From contig WGMM01000016.1 in NCBI GenBank assembly GCA_016125085.1, forward strand, positions 35,893 to 99,892: a stretch of DNA of 64,000 bases, given 5' to 3'. Positions 43,649 to 51,255 of the stretch are shown piece after piece. The notes beneath the pieces were generated by a model. The model made no database searches and had not been told where the DNA came from. It worked only from the letters and a program-made list of their open reading frames with translations. The stretch's first letter is position 1. Every line of letters begins with the position of its first letter. Position numbers and translations under genes: made by a program. This DNA is from a bacterium (lineage in GTDB: Bacteria; Planctomycetota; Planctomycetia; Isosphaerales; Isosphaeraceae).

Positions 43649-44500
43649 ATGAGCCAGTCCCCAACGGTATTCGTCACAGGTGGTTCCGGCGGCCTCGGTC
43701 TGAAGACCGCCGCGATTCTGGCCGAAAATGGCTGGACCATCGGCCTCTTCGCCCGCGATTCCGCCCGGCTCGAAGCCGCCGCCGATGCGATCCGGGCAGA
43801 TACTCCGAATGCACGCGTCGACACCTTCGCGGGCGACGTTCTCGATTACCCCGCCCTGAGCGAATCGCTCCGCCAATTCGTCGCCGAACATGGCCGGCTC
43901 GATGCCGTCATCCATGCAGCGGGCCGGCTCACCGCCATCGGCCCGGCGGCCCAGGTCCATCCGCGCGCCTGGCGCGAGGATCTTGAAGTCAGCCTCGTCG
44001 GTGCAGGCCACCTGGCCGCCGCCGCCGGGCCTGATCTTGAAGTGAGCCCCAGTGGCGGTGCCTTCGTGGCCTTCGTCGGCCCCGGGCATCATCAGGGGTT
44101 GGGGTTCGCGTCGGGCTATGCCGCGGCTCAGGCCGGACTGGTGCGTCTCGTCGAAAATCTGGCCGCCGAACGTCAATGGCCGAAAACCGCCGGACCCGCA
44201 CCGGCCAATTTCGTCGGGTATTACGCTGTTTTCCCGGCGGTGACTCCGACGGGGCTGTTGGTCGACGTCCTCGGCACCGCACAGGGCCGCAAATGGCTGC
44301 CCCGGTTCACCGAGATGTTCGGCGAAGGCAAGGAAGTCGAGCCCCATGTGCCTGCCGGCATGGCCGCCTGGCTGTGCGGCCGCAAACCGCCGGAATTGAG
44401 CGGCCGGGTCGTTTCGGGCATGCTCGACCCCGAACTGACCGAAATGCGGCTCGGCATTCTGGGGCAGGGGGATCAGGGCCGCCTGCGGCTGAAATTCTGA
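43649..44500 (+). CDS. SDR-family protein lacking the catalytic Lys
   Basis: A 283-residue short-chain dehydrogenase-like protein. The cofactor motif TGGSGGLG spans residues 10-17, and DAVIHAAGRL corresponds to the NAAG strand. The active-site tyrosine is Tyr157, but the family Y-x-x-x-K reads YAAAQ, with Gln161 in place of Lys. The preceding GGAFVAFVGPGHHQGLGFAS does not show the usual Ser at a clear spacing. It may be inactive or use another mechanism. The ATG at 43649 is chosen because it starts the Rossmann strand. It precedes the acylase gene by 83 bases. Confidence 0.75.
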   Translation: MSQSPTVFVTGGSGGLGLKTAAILAENGWTIGLFARDSARLEAAADAIRADTPNARVDTFAGDVLDYPALSESLRQFVAEHGRLDAVIHAAGRLTAIGPAAQVHPRAWREDLEVSLVGAGHLAAAAGPDLEVSPSGGAFVAFVGPGHHQGLGFASGYAAAQAGLVRLVENLAAERQWPKTAGPAPANFVGYYAVFPAVTPTGLLVDVLGTAQGRKWLPRFTEMFGEGKEVEPHVPAGMAAWLCGRKPPELSGRVVSGMLDPELTEMRLGILGQGDQGRLRLKF

Positions 44501-44583
44501 CGATCCCGATCCTGACCTTTCACCTGTATCCACTTTCATTCGCGAACGCTGTTCGATTCATCAACCGACTCTGAGGTGTTCCG

Positions 44584-47016
44584 ATGTCGATGGCCGTGAG
44601 CGTTTCGATTCTGCTGGCGACTTTCTTTTTTCTTGCGGCGATCGTCGCTTCCATGCGCCTTCGGGCGATCCTGCACGCATCGCTGCCGGAACTCGACGGC
44701 CAACGCCTCGTGGCAGGCCTCCGCCAGGGCGAGTCCGTGACCATCGAAACCGATGCCGCCGGCGTGCCCCGGATTATCGCCGCCGACGCCGAACTGGCTG
44801 CCTTCGGGCTCGGTTATGTCCATTCCCGCGACCGGTTCTTCCAGATGGATCTCGCCCGGCGATACGCCGCCGGCGAACTTGCAGAACTGCTTGGCGGGGC
44901 GCAGCCGCTCATCGATAGCGATCGCTCGATCCGCCGCCACCGCTTCCGGGCTCAGTGCGAGTCGATCGCCCGCGACCTTCCGCCCGATCAGCAGGCGATC
45001 CTGGCCCGATATGTCGCCGGCGTGAATCAAGCCCAGGCCGACCTGAAGCGCAAGCCCTGGGAATATTCGCTGCTCAAGTGCGAACCACGCCCCTGGACCG
45101 CCGCCGACACGCTCCTCGTGAATCACTCCATCTATCTGGGCCTGGAAGGGGGCGATATGGCCTATCATCAGGCGAACGCCCTGATGGATGAAGTTCTCCC
45201 GCCCGAAATCGTCCGATTGCTGCTCCCCGACGGCTCGTCCTGGGATAGCCCTATCGAAGGCGACCGGCACGCTTCGCCCGTCGTCCCCGGGCCCGATGTT
45301 CTCGACTTGCGGAAAACACCCTGGCACGACGACTTCGAAGCCCCCGAGCACTGGGACGATATGGAGCAGAAAGTCCTCGGCTCCAACGGCTGGGCCGTGG
45401 CCGGAACGCTCGCGAACGATGGCGCCCGCGGCCCCGCGCTCATCGCCAACGACATGCATCTCACCCTCGGCCTGCCGGCGATATGGCATAAAGTCTCGAT
45501 CGTCATTCGAAATCGAGCGGGAGATGTCGACCGCCAGTGCCACGGCGTGACCATGCCGGGCGGGCCGGCCTTGATCGCAGGTTCGAACGGCCAGATTGCC
45601 TGGGGCCTGACCAGTGCCCAGGGCGACTGGGGCGACCTGCTCACCCTCGAACTCGACCCCGCCGACCGACATCGATACAGAACGCCCGAAGGCTGGCAGC
45701 GGATGACGACGCACGAAGAGACGATCCGCGTGCGTGGCGGATCGGACATTCCGGCGAAATACGACTGGACGATCTGGGGCCCCGTCGTCGATACCGACCT
45801 GGCCGGCCGGCCTCGCGTGTGGCGCTGGGTGGCTCAGGAAAAGGACGGCGTTGACATCGGTGTCGGCAGGATGGCGGAATGTACGACGGTCGAAGAGGCC
45901 CTGACCGTGGCGGCCTCCAGCGGCGTGCCGCACGTGAATTTCCTCGTGGGCGATCGCGACGGCCACATCGCCTGGTCAATCATGGGCCGGATTCCCCGGC
46001 GCACGGGGCTCGGCACCGTCGACGAACGCTTCCCCATGCCGGCCGCTGACCCTACATCCCGTTGGGATGGCTATCTGACTCCCGAAGAGTATCCCCGCGT
46101 CGTCGACCCGCCCGGCGGCCTGATCTGGTCGGCCAATCACCGGATGGTCGATGGCGAAAAACTGCTTCAAATCGGCCGGGGCCGCTACGACCGGGGCGTG
46201 CGTGCCCGGCGGATTCAGGAACTGCTGGAAAATGCGCCGAATTATGACGAAGCCGTGATGGGCGAGATCCAGATGGACAATCGCTCGCTGCTGCTTTTGC
46301 AGTGGCGTGACATGCTCCTGGCCGAACTGTCGGACGAAGTGGCCCTGGCCGACCGCGACCGGGCGATCTTTCGAAATCGATTGATTGATTTCGATGGCCG
46401 GGCCGACGCCGACTCGATTGCCTTTGCCCTTGTGCATCAGTGCCGCTTGCGGATCATCCTGAAAATCCTCGGGCCGATCACGGCACCTTTGCGCCAGGCC
46501 TGCCGCGAATCGGGTAATGGCCGGTTTTCGCTGCGGCAGATCAGCGTGGAAGCACCGGCCTGGGCGATCTTGGAGGAACGCCCATTGCATTTGCTGTCTT
46601 CGAAATACCGAAGCTGGAGCGATTTGATTCTCGAAGCCATCGACGAAACCGTCGCCGATGCCGTATCGAACGGCTGGCCCGCCTGGGGCGACGTGAACAT
46701 GCTGCGGCTGGTGCATCCGTTCGGGAAGAAGCTGGCGATGTTGTCGCCCTGGCTGGCCTCAAGGCCGATCCGCTCCTCAGGCGCACTCACCGACATGCCG
46801 AAAATCCAGACGCCTCAATTCGGCGCCAGTCAGCGCATGGCCGTTTTCCCCGGCCGCGAATCCGCCGGATTCATGCAACTGCCCGGCGGCCAGTCCGGCC
46901 ACCCGGCCAGCGACCACTTCCTCGACCTGCTCGACGACTGGATCGCCGGCCAGCCGACGCCGCTGGAAGCGGGCGAAGCCATGGCGACGCTGCGGCTTTA
47001 CGGTTCGAAATCGTAA
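44584..47016 (+). CDS. Penicillin acylase family N-terminal nucleophile hydrolase
   Basis: An 810-residue penicillin G acylase-family protein, an Ntn hydrolase that cleaves itself into two chains. The N-terminus has a membrane-like helix (VSILLATFFFLAAIVAS) that could be a signal anchor. The alpha-chain signature FGLGYVHSRDRFFQMDLARR is followed by the autoprocessing site GSNGWAVAG, where Ser267 would be the new N-terminal nucleophile. Beta-chain motifs include IANDMHLTLGLPAIWH and VTMPGGPALIAGSNGQIAWG. Natural substrates are unknown; amide or acyl-homoserine lactone cleavage occurs in the family. Confidence 0.92.
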   Translation: MSMAVSVSILLATFFFLAAIVASMRLRAILHASLPELDGQRLVAGLRQGESVTIETDAAGVPRIIAADAELAAFGLGYVHSRDRFFQMDLARRYAAGELAELLGGAQPLIDSDRSIRRHRFRAQCESIARDLPPDQQAILARYVAGVNQAQADLKRKPWEYSLLKCEPRPWTAADTLLVNHSIYLGLEGGDMAYHQANALMDEVLPPEIVRLLLPDGSSWDSPIEGDRHASPVVPGPDVLDLRKTPWHDDFEAPEHWDDMEQKVLGSNGWAVAGTLANDGARGPALIANDMHLTLGLPAIWHKVSIVIRNRAGDVDRQCHGVTMPGGPALIAGSNGQIAWGLTSAQGDWGDLLTLELDPADRHRYRTPEGWQRMTTHEETIRVRGGSDIPAKYDWTIWGPVVDTDLAGRPRVWRWVAQEKDGVDIGVGRMAECTTVEEALTVAASSGVPHVNFLVGDRDGHIAWSIMGRIPRRTGLGTVDERFPMPAADPTSRWDGYLTPEEYPRVVDPPGGLIWSANHRMVDGEKLLQIGRGRYDRGVRARRIQELLENAPNYDEAVMGEIQMDNRSLLLLQWRDMLLAELSDEVALADRDRAIFRNRLIDFDGRADADSIAFALVHQCRLRIILKILGPITAPLRQACRESGNGRFSLRQISVEAPAWAILEERPLHLLSSKYRSWSDLILEAIDETVADAVSNGWPAWGDVNMLRLVHPFGKKLAMLSPWLASRPIRSSGALTDMPKIQTPQFGASQRMAVFPGRESAGFMQLPGGQSGHPASDHFLDLLDDWIAGQPTPLEAGEAMATLRLYGSKS

Positions 47017-47137
47017 GTGTGCGGCCCGATCCATCGGCAGGAATCCGTCATGAAGTTCGGATCCGATTCGTATCGCTCATCCCGGATCATCAAAATCCCC
47101 GATTGAGGGAATCTCGGAAAATTCTTGCCCTGAGCAC

Positions 47138-47165
47138 TTGACAAAAACAGACAGGTCTGTACATT
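47138..47165 (+). promoter_or_regulatory. tetR promoter with operator 1
   Basis: TTGACA at 47138-47143 and TACATT at 47160-47165 (16-base spacer) form a promoter. Between them ACAGAC (47147-47152), AG and GTCTGT (47155-47160) make a perfect inverted repeat, the same palindrome found twice more before 48010. The ATG at 47172 is about seven bases after the -10, so the transcript may be leaderless; AGAGG directly abutting the ATG is too close to serve as a normal ribosome-binding site. Confidence 0.75.
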
Positions 47166-47171
47166 AGAGGT

Positions 47172-47759
47172 ATGGAAACGAGAAAAGCGAAAACGTCGAA
47201 CGCTCGCCAGCGGATCGTGGAGACCGCTGAGAGGCTTTTCTATGCGGAAGGGGTTCGTGCGGTCGGGATCGACAGGATCATCGCCGAAGCCGACGTGGCG
47301 AAGACATCGCTCTACAACCACTTCGCTTCGAAGGACGACCTGATTCTGGCCGTATTGCAGTTTCGCGAAGAGAAGTTCGACGCCATGTTCGCTCGCTGGA
47401 TGAAGCGGCATGCCGATGCCGGGATGGGCCGGCTCGAAGCCTTTTTCGGCGCCTTGAAGGACTGGTTCGAAAGCCCCGGTTTCCGAGGCTGCATGTTCAT
47501 CAACGCCTTCGCCGAGCTGGCGTCGCCTGATCATGAAGCCGCGAAGTTCGCCGTCATGCACAAGCAGCGGTTTCATGCGATGATCAGGGACCTGATCGTC
47601 GAATCGGCAGGTGCCGAATCGGCCGATCGCCTCTCCCAGGCCATCGCGCTGCTGGTGGAAGGCGCGATCGTCACGGCGGTCATGTCGCAATCGCCCACCC
47701 CGGCGGATGTCGCCGGAGAGGCGGCTTTTGCCCTGATCGGCCGGAAGAAGAGAAATTGA
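47172..47759 (+). CDS. TetR/AcrR-family repressor
   Basis: A 195-residue TetR-type repressor. The N-terminal DNA-binding domain runs from RQRIVETAERLFYAEG to the helix-turn-helix DVAKTSLYNHFASKDDL; the C-terminal ligand domain includes FRGCMFINAFAELASPDHEA and a final helix pair. Its promoter carries one operator copy and the downstream region two, so it very likely represses itself and the operon from 48082. The inducer is unknown; the target genes suggest an electrophile or redox stress. The start at 47172 is the only good one. Confidence 0.92.
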   Translation: METRKAKTSNARQRIVETAERLFYAEGVRAVGIDRIIAEADVAKTSLYNHFASKDDLILAVLQFREEKFDAMFARWMKRHADAGMGRLEAFFGALKDWFESPGFRGCMFINAFAELASPDHEAAKFAVMHKQRFHAMIRDLIVESAGAESADRLSQAIALLVEGAIVTAVMSQSPTPADVAGEAAFALIGRKKRN

Positions 47760-47795
47760 ACACATGCCGAATCCTCTTTTTTTCGGCATACATGA

Positions 47796-47809
47796 ACAGA
47801 CCTGTCTGT
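47796..47809 (+). promoter_or_regulatory. TetR operator 2
   Basis: ACAGACCTGTCTGT, the exact reverse complement of operator 1, lies 36 bases past the tetR stop. The arms are ACAGAC and GTCTGT around CT. Confidence 0.75.
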
Positions 47810-47985
47810 ATGGTTGCGATCTCTTGAACAGGGGCCCTATCCGGATGCACACAATGCAGAGCCAGTTCGAGAAAGGCGAATCCGTTTCGACCGCTGCGGT
47901 TCGGTTGGAACACAAATCCTTTGAAGATAAGGGCTTGCCATGTCAGGCAAGCGAACGTGCAATTGCAGATTTTTTTTGAGCCATG

Positions 47986-48009
47986 CCAATACAGACCTGT
48001 CTGTATTGG
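47986..48009 (+). promoter_or_regulatory. TetR operator 3 (extended palindrome)
   Basis: The core ACAGACCTGTCTGT (47991-48004) is extended by CCAAT and ATTGG, giving an 11-base perfect inverted repeat with a 2-base centre. It stands 73 bases before the first target gene and is the best copy of the three, so probably the strongest operator. Confidence 0.8.
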
Positions 48010-48081
48010 TCAATGACGGGAGTCGGGCGTGTCGCCCGGCTCGGAGATTCGGTCGTGTCCCAGTGTTTCAGGAGCCATACC

Positions 48082-48636
48082 ATGCAGCGCCTTCGATCCA
48101 TCGAACCCGAACAGGCCCAGGGCCGTACGAAAGAACTTTTCGAAGCCGTCAGTCAGGCCTTCGGCATGATTCCCAACGCCGCCAGAGTCATGGCGAATTC
48201 GCCCGCTGTGCTCGAGAGTTTCCTCGCCTTCAGCCAGGCGATGACGGGGCTCAAAATCGGTGACGTAGTGCATACCCAGGTGAAGCTCGCCACCAGCGAG
48301 TCCAACGCCTGCGCTTATTGCACTTCGATCCTCTCGGTCGTGGCCCCTTCGGCCGGGCTGTCCGCCGCCGACATTCTGGCCGGAAGAACAGGGCAGTCCG
48401 AAGACGTTCGAATCAAGTCGGCACTGGCATTCGCCCACGAAGTGCTCGAAACTCGCGGCAAGGTCAGCGGTCAGCGTCTCGCCGAATTGAAAGAAGCCGG
48501 CTTCGACGATGCCGAAATCGTGGAAATCGTCGCGAGCGTTGTCCTCGGCTGTTTCACGAATTTCCTCAACAACGTGGCCGATACGCAGCTCGATATCCCC
48601 AGGGCACAGCCGGTGGAATTCAGCCCTGCGCATTGA
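48082..48636 (+). CDS. Carboxymuconolactone decarboxylase / AhpD-like protein
   Basis: A 184-residue protein of the CMD/AhpD-like fold. The Cys pair ACAYCTSIL (C-x-x-C) is the likely redox site, set between an N-terminal helical region (GMIPNAARVMANSPAVLESF) and a C-terminal helix (AGFDDAEIVEIVASVVLGCF). AhpD-type proteins reduce peroxides or detoxify electrophiles. The ATG at 48082 has AGGAG upstream; an upstream in-frame ATG at 47983 would be within operator 3. It is the first gene of the TetR target operon. Confidence 0.88.
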   Translation: MQRLRSIEPEQAQGRTKELFEAVSQAFGMIPNAARVMANSPAVLESFLAFSQAMTGLKIGDVVHTQVKLATSESNACAYCTSILSVVAPSAGLSAADILAGRTGQSEDVRIKSALAFAHEVLETRGKVSGQRLAELKEAGFDDAEIVEIVASVVLGCFTNFLNNVADTQLDIPRAQPVEFSPAH

Positions 48637-48720
48637 CCCAGTCGTATTTCCGACCGGGTGCCTGGTCCGGCCAGGCGCCCGGCTTTCGAATGCCGAATTT
48701 CGAAACAGGGAGCCACATCG

Positions 48721-49182
48721 ATGAACGTGATCCGGCCGCCGTTTACGCTCGAAACCGCATCCGCTAAAGTCCGTGCCGCGGAAGACGCCTGGAACAGCCG
48801 CGATCCTCACAGAGTTTCGCTTGCGTATTCCGAGGATTCAGCCTGGAGGAATCGTGACCGATTCCTGCACGGTCGTGACGAAATCCGCCGCTTTCTCGCG
48901 TCCAAATGGGAAATGGAACTGGACTATCGCCTCGCCAAGTCGCTCTGGTGCTTCGCCGATGACCGGATCGCTGTTCGATTTCAATACGAATACCGAAACG
49001 CCGATGGTCAGTGGTTCAGGGCCTACGGCAACGAATTTTGGCAATTCGACGCGGACGGACTGATGAAGCGGCGGGAAGCCAGCATCAATGACGTGATGAT
49101 TTCCGAACAGGATCGCAGGTTCCGCTGGACAGCGCCAGGCCCGCGACCGGCGGACCATCCAGGAATACCCGATCTGCGATAA
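48721..49182 (+). CDS. DUF1348 NTF2-like protein
   Basis: A 153-residue protein of the DUF1348 / nuclear transport factor 2-like (SnoaL) fold, expected to be a small cone-shaped dimer with a ligand pocket. Characteristic sequences are [40 protein letters not shown] and [14 protein letters not shown]. The ATG at 48721 (MNVIRPP) begins this domain. It lies second in the operon, 84 bases after the CMD-like gene. TetR-linked CMD, DUF1348 and PNPOx genes occur together elsewhere; the shared role is unknown. Confidence 0.88.
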   Translation: MNVIRPPFTLETASAKVRAAEDAWNSRDPHRVSLAYSEDSAWRNRDRFLHGRDEIRRFLASKWEMELDYRLAKSLWCFADDRIAVRFQYEYRNADGQWFRAYGNEFWQFDADGLMKRREASINDVMISEQDRRFRWTAPGPRPADHPGIPDLR

Positions 49183-49252
49183 CGGTCTGACTTGCCTTGT
49201 CGATCGAATCGTGGAATTTCGAATATCGGCCAGTTCACATTTTGGAGGTCTC

Positions 49253-49858
49253 ATGCGAGAGTTCTCAAGCGACATCGCCTTCACCCAGTCGGTCAAAGAG
49301 GTCCAGACAGAAAAGGGATCGCGTCCCGGCTATGCACGAATGGAACTTGCGGGAAGTTGGGAGACTCAGGTCACGCCGGTGCTCAGTGAGTTTCTGGCGG
49401 GCCTTGACATGTTCTATTTCGCGACTTCGAATGCCGAGGGGCAGCCTTATGTCCAGTATCGTGGCGGCTCGCCGGGCTTTTTGAAGGTGATCGACGAAAA
49501 AACGCTCGCATTCGCCGACTTCGGCGGCAATCGGCAATACATTACGATCGGCAACCTGAGGGAAAACCCGAAAGCTTTCATTTTCCTGATGGATTATGCC
49601 CACAGCCGCCGGATCAAGCTCTGGGGCCATGCCAGCGTCGTCGAAGGCGATCCCAAATTGCTTGACCGACTTCAGGATCGCGCCTATCCCGGCAAGGTCG
49701 AACGGGCCATCGTCTTTCGAATCGAAGCCTGGGATATCAATTGCCCGCAGCACATTCACAAGCGATTTTCCCAGCGCCAGGTCGCACCCGTGATCGAAGA
49801 GCTTCAGGCCCGAATCGCGTCACTGGAAGCCGAAGTGAATCGACTCAGGGGGCAATAG
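49253..49858 (+). CDS. PNPOx-like flavin-binding protein
   Basis: A 201-residue pyridoxamine 5'-phosphate oxidase-like (split beta-barrel, FMN-binding) protein. The middle has FYFATSNAEGQPYVQYRGGS, LAFADFGGNRQYITIGNLRE and NPKAFIFLMDYAHSRRIKLW, the FMN-binding strands of the family. The C-terminus (EELQARIASLEAEVNRLRG) is a short coiled coil. GGAGG stands five bases before the ATG at 49253. It is the third gene of the TetR operon. No substrate can be named. Confidence 0.88.
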   Translation: MREFSSDIAFTQSVKEVQTEKGSRPGYARMELAGSWETQVTPVLSEFLAGLDMFYFATSNAEGQPYVQYRGGSPGFLKVIDEKTLAFADFGGNRQYITIGNLRENPKAFIFLMDYAHSRRIKLWGHASVVEGDPKLLDRLQDRAYPGKVERAIVFRIEAWDINCPQHIHKRFSQRQVAPVIEELQARIASLEAEVNRLRGQ

Positions 49859-49887
49859 CTCGGGCCCGAAAAGGGGGCGTTCTCCAC

Positions 49888-51033
49888 TCACCCCCGCACG
49901 CGCCCCAGGCCGAACTGATCGCCATTCGCCACAGGCTTTCCGGCCGCATCGATATGCAATTCTACCATCTTTTCGCTCATCAGGATGCCGCCTTTTTCGT
50001 CGGCCAGTTGGGTCACGCGTTTGCGACTTGCGGTTTCGAAAACGTCGCCGGTCGATGGATAGGCATAATCGCCTTTGACGGTAAAGGTCACCCAGCCAGG
50101 TTCGTCGCGCATGGCGAGCGATTCCATGTATTTCGGCGGGTCGACGGTGTTGTCGAACACGTGTACCTTCTGGTTGAAGGCGTCCACCACCCAGACTTGC
50201 ATTTCGTCGGGAGTCAGGCCGATGCCGTGGCTCGGGCAGCCGTGCCGCTTGACCGGGCCCTGCTGGAATCCCGGCACTTCCACCCGATGCAACTTCTTGC
50301 CTGTGCGGATGTCGCCGATTTCGAAACCCAGCAGACCGTTCACGTTGACGTAGGCCCGATGCTGGCGGCCGTCGACCGTGAAAGGCCGAATCGCAGCCGC
50401 GAACGGGCCGACCTGGCCCACGATCTTGTGCGTGGCTGTGTCGCAGACGGTGAGCATCGGCGACCGCAGCCCGGCCAGATAAGCTTTCGAACCGTCCAGC
50501 CCGACGACCGTGTTATGGGCCCCCGATTTCGGCGAGATTTTGGCGATGACGTCGCCCGACAGCGGCTCGACGACGTGCCAGTCGTCCTTTTCGAAAGTCG
50601 GCAGATAGATGAACCGGCCGGCAGGGTCCATGCTCATCCGGTCGCAGCCGTTGGGGTAAGGCTTTTCCCAGTCAAGCTTTTCGGTGACGATATCCACGCA
50701 CTGAAGGGTTTTCGTGGTGCTTACGAAGATCTTGCCGATTTTGGCGTTGGCGCAGATTCCCTTGACGTTGTCGGGCTTGCCTTCGGCGTTCAGGCCGGCG
50801 AGCGGAATGCGTTTGACGAACTTATGGCCGGCGTCGATATCCAGCACGACGAGACCGTGGCCGCCGTATTCGAGATAATTGCGAATCCCGGGCGTGGCGA
50901 CGTAAAGCAGCCGCCGCGGCTTCGGCTCGGCCTGTGCCTTCGCGGCGGAGCCTGCGACGAGCGAGACGGCTGCGGCTGCCAGGGCTTCCCGGCGTGTGAG
51001 CATCGCCCGCTGAATTTCGGTCGAAGGGTTCAT
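49888..51033 (-). CDS. Exported YncE-like beta-propeller protein with Tat-like signal
   Basis: A 381-residue exported beta-propeller. The N-terminus has an RR-containing signal (TRREALAAAAVSLVAGSAAK) suggesting Tat export. Blades recur with TP-D-x-x-x-VWVVDAFNQKVHVFD-type strands (RRLLYVATPGIRNYLEY, RFIYLPTFEKDDWHVVEPL). It resembles the first half of the fusion at 12990-15563 but lacks the phosphoesterase. AGGA precedes the ATG at 51033. It converges on the PNPOx-like gene and lies divergent from the large heme protein gene. Function unknown. Confidence 0.75.
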   Translation of the reverse strand: MNPSTEIQRAMLTRREALAAAAVSLVAGSAAKAQAEPKPRRLLYVATPGIRNYLEYGGHGLVVLDIDAGHKFVKRIPLAGLNAEGKPDNVKGICANAKIGKIFVSTTKTLQCVDIVTEKLDWEKPYPNGCDRMSMDPAGRFIYLPTFEKDDWHVVEPLSGDVIAKISPKSGAHNTVVGLDGSKAYLAGLRSPMLTVCDTATHKIVGQVGPFAAAIRPFTVDGRQHRAYVNVNGLLGFEIGDIRTGKKLHRVEVPGFQQGPVKRHGCPSHGIGLTPDEMQVWVVDAFNQKVHVFDNTVDPPKYMESLAMRDEPGWVTFTVKGDYAYPSTGDVFETASRKRVTQLADEKGGILMSEKMVELHIDAAGKPVANGDQFGLGRVRG

Positions 51034-51255
51034 GGCTTTCGTCCTGGTGATTTTGGGGATCTGGCAGGTGTGCGGGTTCGTATGATTCGCAGGTTAGCCG
51101 AGCGGTGCCTTCATGAAAAGCGACTCGAGATCGGGTAAGATCAGATTCTCTCGTTCCGCCGTCGACACGTTCGCCCGGTTCGATGACCCCACCTGGTGAT
51201 CGGCATGATCCGCACGCGGAAGCCGTGAAGTCGAAACCCCTTCACTGAACAGACC

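Larger units (their letters stand above)
47760..48081. promoter_or_regulatory. Regulatory region between tetR and its target operon
   Basis: About 320 bases holding operators 2 and 3 and an inverted repeat, ATGCCGAA at 47764-47771 with TTCGGCAT at 47782-47789, whose T-rich stretch lies in the loop and so does not look like a standard terminator. A TTGAGC at 47976-47981 is a possible -35 for the target operon, but no clear -10 follows. Short frames here, including one across operator 2, look incidental. Confidence 0.5.

Noticed and set aside
47764..47789. Rho-independent terminator of tetR
   Set aside because: The inverted repeat is good but the T-run sits in the loop, not after the stem.
47764..47979. 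A 71-residue gene between tetR and the target operon
   Set aside because: Its frame runs across operator 2, and the shared QTCLY residues with the following frame come simply from the palindrome sequence.
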